A DNA stretch of 64,000 nt from Streptomyces sp. NBC_01439 (GTDB lineage: Bacteria > Actinomycetota > Actinomycetes > Streptomycetales > Streptomycetaceae). Both the position numbers and the translations under genes were made by a program. Below the pieces are notes generated by a model. It searched no databases and was not told where the DNA came from. It was given only the letters and a program-made list of their open reading frames with translations. Positions 63,002-64,000 of the stretch are shown in pieces (position 1 is the first letter of the stretch; each line of letters opens with the position of its first letter). The DNA is taken from positions 1,674,001 through 1,738,000 of the forward strand of contig NZ_CP109487.1 of NCBI RefSeq assembly GCF_036227605.1, given 5' to 3'.

Positions 63002-64000
63002 TCAGATCTCCAGCTCGGTGGGGTGGGCGGGCGCGGGCGTCGGGCTCCAGCTGTCGTCGGCGCCGAGGGAGCGGTGTACGGACACCTCTCCACCGAGGGC
63101 GGCGCAGCCGGCCCGGATGTGCTCGGTCTTGCTCGCGAGGGCCGGGTCGTTCGCCTCCAGGAGGACACCGAGCATGGTGCCGCTGTGGGCGAGCACCAGG
63201 CCCAGGCCGTCGACCTCGCGGCACAGGGCGTGCAGCTGCCCGAACCCGGCGCGCCGACGGCGGTGGGCGTTCATCTCGGCGCTGCGGGTGGCGACGGCGC
63301 CGACCTCCTGGAGGTCGCCGCGGGCGACGGCGCCGGTGAGCCGGTCCAGCAGGAGCGCGTACTCCTCCCGGTCGGTGGCGTCGATGGCCCGGGCGCCCCG
63401 GTTGTGCGCGACGGTGTCCACCTGGCCGCCCTCGTCGTGGGCGACGACGGTCAGCGGGGGCAGCACGCCGAGGCGGTGGCCGAGGCGCACCTCCCGGTGG
63501 TGGAAGGCGACGATCTCGTCGTACATGACCCCGTCGGCCGGTTCGATGCCGCGCAGGAAGTCCTCCGTCTCGGCCGGGGTGAACTCGCGCCCGTGAGCGG
63601 CCCCGACGGCCCGTACGGTGGCGACGAGGTCGGCGGAGGAGCTGGCGAGGCCCTTGCCCTCGGGCAGGTCCCCGGCCACCTCCAGGAGGCCGCCGTCCGC
63701 CGTACCGAGGGCGGCCAGGACGGCTTCGGCGACACGACGCGACTTGGCCTTGTGGGCCGGCCGCACCTGGACGCCCGGCCGGCCGGGGCTGGGGTGGAAA
63801 CGGGCGGTGGCCCAGCGGGCGAGGGGGAAGGTGACCAGGAAGTCCCCCTGCGGGTGGGGCAGGGCGCCCTGGAGCAGTTCTCCGAAGGTGCCGAAGGCGC
63901 TGCCGGAGCCGGGGCCCAGGACGGAAGCCGGTCCGACGACGGAAGCCGGTCCGACGACGGCGGCGGACGTCCCTGCGGCGGCGTCAGTGGGCGTGCTGTA
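63002..64000 (-). CDS. GHMP kinase, PduX-like (L-threonine kinase type), 5' end outside the window
   Basis: The reading frame runs off the right edge; no start codon is seen in frame between 63766 and 64000, and the GHMP signature begins upstream of 63766, so the true start lies beyond the window. Visible GHMP motifs: FGTFGELLQGALP with DFLVTFPLARWA (motif 1 region, like the PduX CGELxQG), LPEGKGLASSSADLV (motif 2, ATP loop), and AHSGTMLGVLLEAND (motif 3). PduX phosphorylates L-threonine. With the downstream beta-replacing PLP enzyme this suggests threonine to phosphothreonine to a 2,3-diaminobutyrate-type residue. A short VVGPAS duplication marks the N-terminal segment. Confidence 0.88.
   Translation of the reverse strand, partial: YSTPTDAAAGTSAAVVGPASVVGPASVLGPGSGSAFGTFGELLQGALPHPQGDFLVTFPLARWATARFHPSPGRPGVQVRPAHKAKSRRVAEAVLAALGTADGGLLEVAGDLPEGKGLASSSADLVATVRAVGAAHGREFTPAETEDFLRGIEPADGVMYDEIVAFHHREVRLGHRLGVLPPLTVVAHDEGGQVDTVAHNRGARAIDATDREEYALLLDRLTGAVARGDLQEVGAVATRSAEMNAHRRRRAGFGQLHALCREVDGLGLVLAHSGTMLGVLLEANDPALASKTEHIRAGCAALGGEVSVHRSLGADDSWSPTPAPAHPTELEI

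Overview
The window is very GC-rich. Almost every gene carries an AGGAG-type ribosome binding site, and neighbouring genes repeatedly share ATGA or GTGA stop/start overlaps. The dense clustering of nonribosomal peptide synthetases (NRPSs), MbtH proteins, exporters and LuxR-type regulators is typical of a Streptomyces or close actinomycete. TTA codons appear to be nearly absent, and the two I found both lie in one gene (20147-21415). No rRNA, tRNA, CRISPR array or transposase was seen. I read the window as two abutting biosynthetic regions meeting near 25 kb; both run off the window edges.

Region 1 (1-24.7 kb) is mostly a leftward gene set. The upstream operon, 21415 to 16184, holds a class III aminotransferase, an inositol-monophosphatase-like phosphatase, a zinc alcohol dehydrogenase and a GH35 glycosidase. 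The first three are the trio known from 1-deoxynojirimycin/mannojirimycin-type azasugar (iminosugar) biosynthesis. A strong hairpin and a degenerate repeat array separate it from a second leftward operon, 15348 to 1: a tandem aminotransferase with one degenerate half, a SnoaL-like protein, an A-T-C-A-T-reductase NRPS (same architecture as pyrazinone synthetases such as AusA), a P450 and its ferredoxin, a GlcD-like flavoenzyme, an MFS exporter, a TauD-type dioxygenase, an ATP-grasp ligase and a truncated HisC-like aminotransferase. To the right lie a HAD protein, a sugar-type MFS transporter and a divergent DeoR repressor with clear AATGTTC operator repeats.

Region 2 (25.1-64 kb) is a second NRPS cluster. 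A rightward arm carries a LuxR-type regulator, a C-A-T-E-C-A-T NRPS, a C-A-T-C-A-T-C-A-T-TE NRPS, MbtH and an exporter, followed by a small secreted protein. In the middle are a cupin-like protein, a second regulator paralogous to the first, and a tiny HTH-only LuxR protein. A leftward arm runs from the right edge: GHMP kinase (PduX-like), a cysteine-synthase/ATP-grasp fusion, MbtH, T-E, C-A-T, C-A-T, a stand-alone A domain and an exporter.

The NRPS parts of region 2 add up to eight adenylation domains, with readable codes for Ser and Gly. The T-E protein lacks an A domain, so the stand-alone A domain probably loads it in trans. The only thioesterase is on the rightward arm, which suggests that both arms build one peptide. 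The kinase and fusion enzyme most likely supply an unusual diamino acid such as 2,3-diaminobutyrate.
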